Part shown: piece after piece, positions 1-7,123 of the stretch
How positions within the stretch are numbered: position 1 is the stretch's first letter
Layout of the letters: each line of letters begins with the position of its first letter
NCBI GenBank assembly: GCA_021785375.1
Contig: JAJYFQ010000019.1
Span: 1 to 9,543 of the forward strand
Direction: 5' to 3'
DNA from: Microcaldota archaeon
GTDB taxonomy: Archaea > Micrarchaeota > Micrarchaeia > Micrarchaeales > CABMGC01
Length of the DNA: 9,543 nucleotides
The notes under the pieces: model-generated
Seen by the model: the letters and a program-made list of their open reading frames with translations, nothing else
The model's database searches: none
Told to the model about the DNA's origin: nothing
Translations under genes and position numbers: made by a program

Positions 1-2095
1 CCGTGCCTGCCTTGGGCTGCATCGTCAGGTCTTTCCTGGAAACTTGGTAGAACTTCTTGAAGAGCTTCTTCAGGTCATCCTCCTTGACCCCTATGCCCGT
101 ATCGGTCACCTCGACCCTCACGTTCTTTCCCTTCCTCATGACATTCACCTTTATGCTCCCCTTTTCGGTGAACTTGAGCGCGTTGTCTATCAGGTTGACT
201 ATGACCTGTATGAGCCTGTTCGGATCCGCCGGTATCTCGGTGACGTTGTAGTCTATGTTTATGGCGAACTCGAGCCCCTGGTTCCTCGCCCTCTCGCCCA
301 GCGCCTTGATGCTCGCGTTCTCCTTTATGTCGTTGAAGCTGACCTGCTGTATGTCGAGCTTTATCTTCCCCGAGGCGAGCTTCGCCACGTCGAGGATCTG
401 GAGTATCAGCGACATCAGCCTGTCGACCTCGCCGAGTATCGTCTCAAGTGATCCCTTCTGGTCTTCGGTTATCGCTCCGAACTCGCCCTGGAGCATCAGC
501 TTCGAGTAGCCCTTTATGCTCGTCAGCGGCGTCTTGAGGTCGTGCGATATGTTGTATATGAACTGGGTCTTCAGGTCGCTCTCGGCCTTGAGCTTCTCCT
601 CCAGCCTCTCCGCATCCCCGAGCCTGTCCTCAAGCTCCTCCATTCTTACCTTCGTCATGAGCTCCCTGCCTATCCCTATGTATCCGGCCTGGTTTCCGTT
701 CTCGTCGAGCAGGTTTACCAGATTCATCTCCACGGGTATCTCCTGATCTTCGCCTTTCCCGGCCATGTTGAGGAACATTCCGGTGAGCGAGTCGTTCTTC
801 TTCATCAGGTTGAACGCCTCGCTTATCCTGTTCTGGCTCTCTGCATCGGAACACAATGACGAGATGGATGTGCCCTCAATGTCCTGGCTCCTGCACCCAA
901 GTATCCTTTCAGCAGACTTGTTGATGCCTGATATCGCCCCCAGCCTATCCATCCGTATGACAATGTCCCCGGAGAATTGCACAAGATCCGATGCGAGCTT
1001 CTGCGATGCAAGTATCTTTCTCTCATAGTCATTCGATATGATGCCCGAGTATGACGTTCCGTTCTTCAGGAGAGTCAGCTTTACATCAGCAAACAGGTCG
1101 TTGCCTAGGTTGAGCCTCGCCCTCCTGGTGACCTGGCCGTCCGGCATGGATCTTGCCAGGCGCAGCAGCTCCTCGGGATCGCCCACCATGTCTGTCAACC
1201 TGATTCCTGTGAGTGCATCGGGGTCGGTTCTGAGCACCGTCTTCGAGTTGCGGCTGGCCCATAGGATCTTGAGGTTTCCGTCCATTAGCGTGTAGACCTC
1301 ATCACCATGGTCAAAGAGCCTGGACTTCTCGTCGAGCTCAAGCGCCTCGGTCTCGTCCTGTAGGAGAATGTGCAGCATCTTCTCGCTGACCTTGCTCGAT
1401 GTTATCTCGAACGTCCTTTCCGGATAGAGCGTGCTCTTCGCCCCTACCGGCATTCCGCGCACAATCTTCGCAAGGTCCTCGTCAGGGATCAGGAAGAACT
1501 CGCGTATGTTCTTGCCGATGACCTCCGTTGCAGGCCTGTCGATCAGGTTGAGCATTCCCTTGTTCGCCCTTACTATCGAACCAGAGTTGTCGACTAGGAC
1601 CTGCGGGAGTATGCTGTTGAATGCCGCATCGAAGTAACGCGCAACGCTCAGGCTCTTCTCCTTCTCAATCTTCAGGTAAGCCTCGTTTCCTATCACGTCG
1701 GCGAGCACGGACACCGACTCCATCACCGGCTGGTCGAAGGCCTCCTCGGTCCTGGAGACGAGAGTGAGTATGCCGAGCCCCCTTCCGTCCGCCTTGATCG
1801 GCACTATTACACAACTCCTGAATCCGGATTTGTGGAAGCTGATCAGCTCCGGGAACGCCGAGTAGTCGCTGAGCCTGTTGTCCACGTACGGCCTGCCGCT
1901 GTTTATGACCGCGGCATCCGCCTGGCTCATCCTGGCCCCGCGCGACGAGACGTCCTTGGCCATCACCTCGTCTGCATTGAATGCGATCTTCATCTTCTGG
2001 CCCGACTTCGACAGGAGGTCGGCGAGACCGTTCGATTCGCGGCTGATCACCAGCACATCGCCTATGAGCTTCCCGATCGGCGTAGAAACTGGCAT
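1..2095 (-). CDS. Cytoplasmic multi-PAS sensor histidine kinase (C-terminus cut by window edge)
   Basis: I translated this from the reverse complement; 698 residues are visible and the frame runs off position 1. Order: GAF-like domain (about residues 15-142), three PAS-like segments (about 150-255, 262-357, 368-480), a charged coiled-coil linker (about 482-510), HisKA with H-box NISHDLKTPL (phospho-acceptor His518), then HATPase_c with N-box NLIDNALKF (Asn638) and G1 box DTGIG (Asp665). The visible protein stops just where a GLGL G2 box is expected. No membrane segment or signal peptide is visible, so it probably senses an internal ligand or redox state, autophosphorylates at His518 and passes phosphate to a response regulator not seen here. 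The ATG at 2095 is the first in-frame ATG and no upstream GTG or TTG is in frame. Architecture is confident; the signal is unknown. Confidence 0.93.
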   Translation of the reverse strand, partial: MPVSTPIGKLIGDVLVISRESNGLADLLSKSGQKMKIAFNADEVMAKDVSSRGARMSQADAAVINSGRPYVDNRLSDYSAFPELISFHKSGFRSCVIVPIKADGRGLGILTLVSRTEEAFDQPVMESVSVLADVIGNEAYLKIEKEKSLSVARYFDAAFNSILPQVLVDNSGSIVRANKGMLNLIDRPATEVIGKNIREFFLIPDEDLAKIVRGMPVGAKSTLYPERTFEITSSKVSEKMLHILLQDETEALELDEKSRLFDHGDEVYTLMDGNLKILWASRNSKTVLRTDPDALTGIRLTDMVGDPEELLRLARSMPDGQVTRRARLNLGNDLFADVKLTLLKNGTSYSGIISNDYERKILASQKLASDLVQFSGDIVIRMDRLGAISGINKSAERILGCRSQDIEGTSISSLCSDAESQNRISEAFNLMKKNDSLTGMFLNMAGKGEDQEIPVEMNLVNLLDENGNQAGYIGIGRELMTKVRMEELEDRLGDAERLEEKLKAESDLKTQFIYNISHDLKTPLTSIKGYSKLMLQGEFGAITEDQKGSLETILGEVDRLMSLILQILDVAKLASGKIKLDIQQVSFNDIKENASIKALGERARNQGLEFAINIDYNVTEIPADPNRLIQVIVNLIDNALKFTEKGSIKVNVMRKGKNVRVEVTDTGIGVKEDDLKKLFKKFYQVSRKDLTMQPKAGT

Positions 2096-2125
2096 CTCGG
2101 CACCAGACTTATTAACCAGAGCCCA

Positions 2126-2133
2126 TATTAATA
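2126..2133. promoter_or_regulatory. Palindromic TATA-like element between kinase and fibrillarin
   Basis: TATTAATA reads the same on both strands. Its centre is about 35 bases from the kinase ATG (2095) and about 35 from the fibrillarin ATG at 2165. A TATA box normally sits about 26-27 bases before the transcription start, so it could serve both genes with leaders of under 10 bases. A second candidate for fibrillarin, TTATTAA, lies at about 2109-2115. Assignment is by position only. Confidence 0.4.
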
Positions 2134-2164
2134 GTTTGCATTTCTGATGAGGTTGAAGAACGCC

Positions 2165-2851
2165 ATGAAAGTGGAGAAGTTATTCGACGGGGTATTCCGG
2201 ATTGACGGCAAGCTTGCCACTGTCAACCTTGTTGGGGGGAAGAAGGTCTACGATGAGGACCTGGTAACGGTCGACGGGATCGAGTACAGGACGTGGAATC
2301 CGTACCGAAGCAAGCTCGCGGCTGCGATAGTCAACGGGATGAAGAGGCTGGCCATAAAGGAGGGATCAAAGGTCCTGTACCTCGGCGCCGCTACAGGGAC
2401 GACGGCAAGCCATGTCAGCGACATTGTCGGCGCAAACGGGTCCGTCTACGCGATAGAGATCTCCGAGAGGAGCATGCGCGACCTCCTCATGGTGTGCGAA
2501 TCACGCGAGAACATCTTCCCGATACTTGCCGATGCGCGGAATGTAGGGAAGTATGCGGACGACACAGGAACGGCAGATGTGGTGTATGAGGACATAGCGT
2601 CTCCGGACCAGGCTGAGATACTGCTGAGGAATGCGGACCTGCTGAAGGGCGGGGGCATCGCGTACGTTGCGATAAAGTCCCAGAGCATCGACATATCTAA
2701 GAAGCCGTCGGAGGTCTTCAAGGAGTTCCTCCAGAAAGTCTCGGCGGGGTTTGACCTGGCCCAGTCCATCGAGATCGAGCCGTTCGACAGGATGCACCTA
2801 TTCGTCGTGCTCAAGAAGAAAGGCGCATCTGAAAAGGCCGGAAAGCTATAA
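2165..2851 (+). CDS. flpA: Fibrillarin-like rRNA/tRNA 2'-O-methyltransferase
   Basis: SAM-dependent methyltransferase of the archaeal C/D-box sRNP; with Nop5 and L7Ae it places 2'-O-methyl groups on rRNA and tRNA at guide-chosen sites. Counting from the ATG at 2165 (228 aa), the SAM-binding stretch LGAATGTTASHVSDIVG is at about 73-89, VYAIEIS at about 94-100, and the family's K-D-K-H active-site set is present: Lys50 (SKLAAA), Asp143 (YEDIA), Lys171 (AIKSQSID) and His211 (DRMH). Length is normal. An upstream in-frame ATG at 2147 would add MRLKNA; I prefer 2165 because it matches where homologues begin and GAGG (2149-2152) lies upstream of it. No nop5 gene is in view, although the two are often adjacent in archaea. 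It leads a plus-strand run with the next two genes. Confidence 0.95.
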   Translation: MKVEKLFDGVFRIDGKLATVNLVGGKKVYDEDLVTVDGIEYRTWNPYRSKLAAAIVNGMKRLAIKEGSKVLYLGAATGTTASHVSDIVGANGSVYAIEISERSMRDLLMVCESRENIFPILADARNVGKYADDTGTADVVYEDIASPDQAEILLRNADLLKGGGIAYVAIKSQSIDISKKPSEVFKEFLQKVSAGFDLAQSIEIEPFDRMHLFVVLKKKGASEKAGKL

Positions 2852-2853
2852 AT
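2846..2853 (+). promoter_or_regulatory. TATA box for a probable leaderless transcript
   Basis: CTATAAAT overlaps the fibrillarin stop codon. Its centre is 26-27 bases before the ATG at 2876, the spacing expected if transcription starts at that ATG. This supports a separate promoter for the zinc-ribbon gene and the choice of the 2876 start over the ATG at 2852, which lies inside the box. Confidence 0.5.
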
Positions 2854-2875
2854 GCCTTTATTCCGATCATTTACT

Positions 2876-3718
2876 ATGAACTTTCATGAAGGCATGATTG
2901 CCATCGGGAAGGCAACCTTCACGAAGAGGCCGTGCCCCGCCTGCGCATCCCCTGTCCTTATTCCGGAAAAGGCTCCAGGATCATTCTGCCATCTGTGCGA
3001 GTTCTATGTGCCCGACTCAGGCGGCAGGGGGACACAGCCAGACAAGGCATTTCAGTTGGCTGTTGCAGAAGCCACGTCGTCACTTGCAAAAGGCGACTGG
3101 GCTGCTCTCGAATCGGCTCTCGAACCGTTTGCGCAGGCAGGCGCCCCGGAGGTCCTGTACGGTGTAGGGAGCATATACTACTCGCTGTCGGACTACGTGT
3201 ACAACGACATCAACTATTCGCTCGGCGGTTTCATGTACCGCAATGCCGACAACCGGAGCGATGAGCCCGGAAAGAACAAGTACAATTCCATGGCGCTGCT
3301 CTCAAAGGCGAAGGGATTGCTCTTCAACTCGCTATACCTGATCGGAAAGATGCCCGAGAAGGAGCAGGAGAGCTGGCTCTTCGCCAGATTCATTGCCAAC
3401 ATAAAACTCAAGAGATATCCACAGGCGGCAAAGGCGCTCGGGGGCATGGCGGTCGCCAAGACCGACGAGACGACATTTGCGTATGCGGAGATGGCATACG
3501 CGGTAGAGTCGCACGAGCCATCGGCAGGATACATCCTCCCTGTGCTCTCAAAGGGCCACATGAACTCGCTCTACTACCTCGCCAGAAGGCTGATAAGGAA
3601 GGGGGACTACCGGATGGCGAGGGAGTCGCTCTCGCTTCTGCTGAACAAGACCGCTTCGCCAATGGCAAGCAAGGTCTTGCGGAACCTTAAGGGTCTGGAG
3701 GAGGAGATAAGGGTATGA
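2876..3718 (+). CDS. Uncharacterised zinc-ribbon protein with helical (TPR-like) repeats
   Basis: Not recognised as a named family. Counting from 2876 (280 aa), a treble CxxC zinc-ribbon signature lies at the N-terminus: Cys20-x2-Cys23 (CPAC) and Cys38-x2-Cys41 (CHLC). The rest looks all-helical, with amphipathic Ala/Leu/Tyr-rich segments such as GDWAALESALEPFAQAG and KGDYRMARESLSLLLNK that resemble TPR or SEL1-like helix pairs. A Tyr/Asn-rich insert (about 95-120) interrupts them. No membrane segment is seen. A protein-binding scaffold is plausible but unproven. Start 2876 is preferred because a TATA box sits 27 bases upstream and no ribosome binding site precedes it; 2852 would add eight residues and directly abut the fibrillarin stop. 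Its stop overlaps the GH15 start as ATGA, so the two are probably translationally coupled. Confidence 0.8.
   Translation: MNFHEGMIAIGKATFTKRPCPACASPVLIPEKAPGSFCHLCEFYVPDSGGRGTQPDKAFQLAVAEATSSLAKGDWAALESALEPFAQAGAPEVLYGVGSIYYSLSDYVYNDINYSLGGFMYRNADNRSDEPGKNKYNSMALLSKAKGLLFNSLYLIGKMPEKEQESWLFARFIANIKLKRYPQAAKALGGMAVAKTDETTFAYAEMAYAVESHEPSAGYILPVLSKGHMNSLYYLARRLIRKGDYRMARESLSLLLNKTASPMASKVLRNLKGLEEEIRV
3697..3708 (+). promoter_or_regulatory. Strong Shine-Dalgarno for the GH15 gene
   Basis: GGAGGAGGAGAT ends six bases before the ATG at 3715 and is one of the strongest ribosome binding sites in the window. It lies inside the end of the upstream reading frame, where it encodes the Glu run near the C-terminus, and it fixes the GH15 start. 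Confidence 0.75.
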
Positions 3719-5499
3719 GTGCAGCACCGCAAAAACAGTCCGACAGGAGGCGCATATTCCTCTCCAACGGATTCACCGGGGCCATAGTGCTCGACGGCAG
3801 CATAGACTGGTTCCCATGCCCGAAGTTTGACTCGCCGTCGATCTTCTCTAAGATACTTGACGACAGGACGGGCGGGTACTTTTCGATAAAGCCGGAGCTT
3901 CCCTATAAGATCAGGACATCGTACATAGAGGACACACTTGTGGCGAGGAACGAGTTCTCAACCAGCAAGGGCGTGCTCAATGTCACCGACTTCCTGCCGA
4001 TAGGGAACACGGGTATAATAAGGATATACGAGTCGAAGGTTCCTTTCATAGCAGACATAAGCCCTCTCTTCGGATACGGGATGATAAATCCCGGGGTGGA
4101 ACAGACGGACGGCGGCCTCATCTTCAGGAACCGCGGATCTGAGGAGGGGCTTGAGGTAAGGATAGACGGGAAGTACGGTATGGTCGAGGACAGCACCGTA
4201 AGGGTCGAGCCTGGGAAGGGGAGCATCTTCGCGCTATACTCGAAGGACCTGAGGTACGGTCTCTTCAGCAACAAGGGATTCGTTTACCCCGAACCGTATG
4301 ACACATTCCACAAGACGGTAAGGTACTGGCGCGACCAGCTCTCGGTCGCTCGGCGGGTGAAGAAGTACGAGCACGCTTACAAGAGGTCGATAGAGACGGT
4401 TCTCGGCCTGATATACCTGCCATCCGGGGCGGTGATAGCCGCGCCGACCACATCACTACCCGAGATAGTCGGGAAGGGGAGGAACTGGGACTACAGGTAC
4501 ATGTGGGTCCGTGACGCCTCGTATGCGGCTGAGGCGCTCGCAAACTCCGGCTACATACTCAAGTCGAAGAGGATCATAGACTTCATGCTCAGTGTGCTCG
4601 ACCCGTCGTCGAAGAGCTTCAACCACCCCCTCTACTCCATAGACGGGACGTCGCCTCCGCCAGAGGAGCACATGGACTGGCTCAACGGCAACTGCGGCTC
4701 TAAGCCGGTGCGCGTGGGCAACTCAGCGTACATGCAGGTCCAGATGGACACGGAGGGCGCATTCGTCAACGCCCTTTACACTTACATAAGCATGACCGGT
4801 GATAAGGTCTATGCGATAGAGGCGTGGTGGGCCATAGAGGCGATAATAGAGTGGGTGCGGAAGTCATGGAAGCTCCCCAGCACCAGCATATGGGAGGAGC
4901 GCGACACCCTAAGGCACTTTGTGCACACGAAGGTCATGCAGTGGGTCGCTGTCGACAGGGCACACAAGATAGCTCTCATGATAGGCTATAAGGACAAGGC
5001 CGAAGAGATGTTGGAGCTTGGGGAGAAGATAAAGTCTGAAGTGATGGCGAAGGGATTCTCCAAGCCCCTGAACAGCTTCACTCAGTACTATGGCTCAAAA
5101 GAAGTCGATGCCGCGCTGCTCACGCTCCCGCTCTACGGTTTCATAGACGCGAAAGACCCGAAGTTCCTATCAACGCTCAGGAGGATAGAGCGCGACCTTG
5201 TTGTCGATAACGGGCTCGTGATGAGGTACAAGTACGACATGATGGGCGATGCGGCGCACCCATTCACGCTGACCAGCACGTGGCTTGCGCGCGTCTACCT
5301 GCTCCTTGGGGATGTAAAGAAGGCGGAGAGGTCGATAGGCACGCTGATACAGTGCTCGACCGACCACGAGCTCATAGCTGAGCATATAGACATAAAGACA
5401 AGGGAGCCGAGAGGAAACTTTCCGCAGCTCTTCCCGCACGCCGGGCTGATACATGCGATAGCGGATCTGGATATGGTGGCCGCTGGGAAGAAGGGCTAG
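3715..5499 (+). CDS. GH15 family glycoside hydrolase (glucoamylase or trehalase)
   Basis: 594 aa, the normal length for prokaryotic GH15. The N-terminal beta domain (about 1-225) carries the family signature GSIDWFPCPKFDSPSIFSKI. The alpha/alpha barrel follows, with GRNWDYRYMWVRDASYAAEA (Arg256-Asp267 region), GNSAYMQVQMDTEGAF, and IWEERDTLRHFVHTKVMQW. By family pattern Glu394 in that W-E-x-R motif is the general acid, and Glu556 in LIAEHID, 39 residues from the end, is the likely general base. The GNFPQLFPHAGLIHAI block is near the C-terminus. It should release glucose from alpha-glucans or split trehalose; Thermoplasma GH15 members have been shown to be trehalases, so substrate cannot be told from sequence. 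There is no signal peptide, so it acts in the cytoplasm. It overlaps the upstream gene by four bases and shares a CTAG with the rtcB stop. Confidence 0.92.
   Translation: MSAAPQKQSDRRRIFLSNGFTGAIVLDGSIDWFPCPKFDSPSIFSKILDDRTGGYFSIKPELPYKIRTSYIEDTLVARNEFSTSKGVLNVTDFLPIGNTGIIRIYESKVPFIADISPLFGYGMINPGVEQTDGGLIFRNRGSEEGLEVRIDGKYGMVEDSTVRVEPGKGSIFALYSKDLRYGLFSNKGFVYPEPYDTFHKTVRYWRDQLSVARRVKKYEHAYKRSIETVLGLIYLPSGAVIAAPTTSLPEIVGKGRNWDYRYMWVRDASYAAEALANSGYILKSKRIIDFMLSVLDPSSKSFNHPLYSIDGTSPPPEEHMDWLNGNCGSKPVRVGNSAYMQVQMDTEGAFVNALYTYISMTGDKVYAIEAWWAIEAIIEWVRKSWKLPSTSIWEERDTLRHFVHTKVMQWVAVDRAHKIALMIGYKDKAEEMLELGEKIKSEVMAKGFSKPLNSFTQYYGSKEVDAALLTLPLYGFIDAKDPKFLSTLRRIERDLVVDNGLVMRYKYDMMGDAAHPFTLTSTWLARVYLLLGDVKKAERSIGTLIQCSTDHELIAEHIDIKTREPRGNFPQLFPHAGLIHAIADLDMVAAGKKG
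5496..5499. other. Shared stop codons in a CTAG palindrome
   Basis: The GH15 stop TAG (5497-5499, plus) and the rtcB stop TAG (5498-5496, minus) lie within one CTAG tetranucleotide, so the convergent genes overlap by four bases with no space for a terminator between them. Confidence 0.9.
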
Positions 5500-6935
5500 C
5501 CCTTTATCACAGCCACGGGCACATTCCTTGATACGGCACCGGCAATGCCGGCCTGCTCCACGACCCTGACCACTTCATCAACATCCTTATAGGTCCACTC
5601 GGCCTCCTCGCTCACGAGCTTCCTCGTCCTTATCCTTATCTCGACGTTCTTTCTCTTCAGCGAGTCGAAGGTCTTCGATGCGGGAATTTCGCGGAGCGCC
5701 TGGTGCCTGGACATGACGCGGCCGGCGCCGTGGCATGCTGAGCCGAACGTCTCCTTCATCGAGCCCTCCCTCCCGCAGAGGACGTAGCTCGCGGTGCCCA
5801 TGCTTCCCGGAATCAGAACCGGCTGGCCCGTGCTCCTGAACTTCTCGGGCACCTCCGGCCTTCCTTTAGGAAACGCTCGTGTCGCGCCCTTCCTGTGGAC
5901 ATACACCTTCATCCTCTTTCCCTCAACTTCGTGCTCCTCAAGCTTTACTATATTGTGCGATACATCGTACAGCAGATCCATCCCCATAGAGTCAGAGCTC
6001 CTGCCGAAGGTCTCCTCGAAGCTCCTTCTTATGGAATTGGTTATTATCTGCCTGTTCGTGAATGCGAAGTTAACAGCACATCTCATCGCGTGAAGGTAGT
6101 CCGTGGCCTCCTTGTCTCCTATCCTGGCGTAGCAGAGTTCCTTGTCCACAAGGCTTATCCCCTTCCTTGCACGATACTCCTCGAGGGTCCTCAGGTAGTC
6201 ACTGCACGTCTGGTGGCCGAACCCGCGCGATCCAGTGTGCACCATCACGACCATCTGGCCTTCATAGAGCCCATAGGCCTTCGCAACCTTCTCATCGAAG
6301 AGTCTTTCCACTTTCTGGACTTCAAGGAAGTGGTTCCCTGCGCCGAGAGTCCCAAGCTCTGTAAGGCCCCTGGACTTTGCCATCTGGCTGACTTTGGAGA
6401 AGTCTGCACCCTCCATGTGGCCGAGTTCCTCGGTATGTTCAATATCCTCTTTAAATCCAAACCCTTTGTTTATTATGAAATCAACGCCCTCCTCCGAGAC
6501 CCTTTCTAGGTCCCTAGAAGTTAGGCCTATGTTCAGCCTGCTGCCTACTCCACTCGGAATGTTCTTGAACAATGCATCTGACAGCGATGCTATATTCTGC
6601 CTTACGTCCTTCTCGGATAGGTTTGTTTTTATAAGTCTGACACCGCAATTTATGTCAAACCCACAAATCCCAGGAGAGATTATGCCATCCTCAGCGTCTG
6701 ACGCAAATACGGTCCCTATTGCCACGCCGTAACCCTCATGCCCGTCTGGCATTACCAGAACATTACCTGCGATTCCAGGCAGAGTTGTGGCATTCACCGC
6801 CTGCTGAAGCGTGTGATCCTTCCTTATCTTTTCGAGAAGGGTCTCCGAAGCGTAAAGCGTTACGCCCGTATTCATGCCGGGCTGCGCTCCCTTCTCTATC
6901 CTGAATCTTACGTCGTCAATCTTCTTTATTTCCAT
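5496..6935 (-). CDS. rtcB: RNA-splicing ligase RtcB
   Basis: 479 aa, full length and without an intein, which some archaeal RtcB proteins carry. RtcB is the GTP- and Mn-dependent ligase that joins 2',3'-cyclic phosphate and 5'-OH RNA ends, and in archaea it seals tRNA exons after intron removal. All expected metal and nucleotide residues are visible: Asp94 and Cys97 (CGFDINCG), His202 (GAGNHFLE), His233 (MVHTGSRG), His327 (VSHN), and His402 in SACHGAGR, the residue that is guanylylated. VHRKGATRAFPKGRP and PVLIPGSMGTASYVL are also present. Several archaea need the cofactor Archease; none is seen here. A TTTATAAA box lies about 33 bases before the ATG, which implies a leader of only a few bases. 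The gene diverges from a tRNA-Leu that seems to need splicing. Confidence 0.97.
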   Translation of the reverse strand: MEIKKIDDVRFRIEKGAQPGMNTGVTLYASETLLEKIRKDHTLQQAVNATTLPGIAGNVLVMPDGHEGYGVAIGTVFASDAEDGIISPGICGFDINCGVRLIKTNLSEKDVRQNIASLSDALFKNIPSGVGSRLNIGLTSRDLERVSEEGVDFIINKGFGFKEDIEHTEELGHMEGADFSKVSQMAKSRGLTELGTLGAGNHFLEVQKVERLFDEKVAKAYGLYEGQMVVMVHTGSRGFGHQTCSDYLRTLEEYRARKGISLVDKELCYARIGDKEATDYLHAMRCAVNFAFTNRQIITNSIRRSFEETFGRSSDSMGMDLLYDVSHNIVKLEEHEVEGKRMKVYVHRKGATRAFPKGRPEVPEKFRSTGQPVLIPGSMGTASYVLCGREGSMKETFGSACHGAGRVMSRHQALREIPASKTFDSLKRKNVEIRIRTRKLVSEEAEWTYKDVDEVVRVVEQAGIAGAVSRNVPVAVIKG

Positions 6936-6964
6936 AAATCCACGTGAACAGACTACAAAAAGTG

Positions 6965-6972
6965 TTTATAAA
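6965..6972 (-). promoter_or_regulatory. TATA box of rtcB
   Basis: TTTATAAA, a consensus archaeal TATA box, centred about 33 bases before the rtcB ATG. Transcription would start near 6942, giving an almost leaderless message. The box is palindromic, so it could also fire toward the tRNA, although the tRNA has its own closer box. Confidence 0.6.
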
Positions 6973-6980
6973 GGGACTCC

Positions 6981-6993
6981 TGCATATTATGCA
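6981..6993. repeat. Perfect 13-base palindrome upstream of rtcB (candidate operator)
   Basis: TGCATATTATGCA has two perfect six-base arms around one central T, eight bases upstream of the rtcB TATA box. Size and place fit a dimeric regulator site, but no second copy was noticed in the window, so regulation is a guess. Confidence 0.35.
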
Positions 6994-7050
6994 TAGGTGA
7001 ACCGGCGAAACCGAAGTATTCCAATAATCTTAGAATAAACAAACAGAAAC

Positions 7051-7058
7051 TATAAATA
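7051..7058 (+). promoter_or_regulatory. Second TATA-like box upstream of the tRNA
   Basis: TATAAATA would set a start near 7080, about 45 bases before the tRNA. It may give a longer tRNA precursor or an unknown short transcript; there is no ORF of note between it and the tRNA. Weak, position-only evidence. Confidence 0.25.
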
Positions 7059-7092
7059 TGAGTTCGGGTTAATGTGATAGTGGGTTCAAGTC

Positions 7093-7101
7093 TTTTAAAT
7101 A
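7093..7101 (+). promoter_or_regulatory. TATA box of tRNA-Leu
   Basis: TTTTAAATA is centred 27 bases before the first base of the tRNA (7124), the archaeal spacing for a start at or very near the mature 5' end. Confidence 0.5.
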
Positions 7102-7123
7102 TGTATTGCAATTAATAGGTGTT

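Noticed and set aside
44..2147. Several plus-strand ORFs of 60-135 codons across 44-2147
   Set aside because: They are antisense shadows of the histidine kinase, whose minus-strand translation has clear GAF, PAS, HisKA and HATPase motifs.
5895..6509. A 204-codon plus-strand ORF
   Set aside because: It lies antisense to rtcB, whose catalytic motifs are all on the minus strand; the plus frame has no recognisable domain.
6421..6660. A recombination mosaic inside rtcB, suggested by rows of 35-38% GC against 67% near the 3' end
   Set aside because: Rows between them count at 48-60%, so composition fluctuates and there is no clean boundary.
5496..6935. Possible intein in RtcB, a known intein host
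   Set aside because: The protein is 479 aa with continuous catalytic motifs and no splice-junction residues or insertion.
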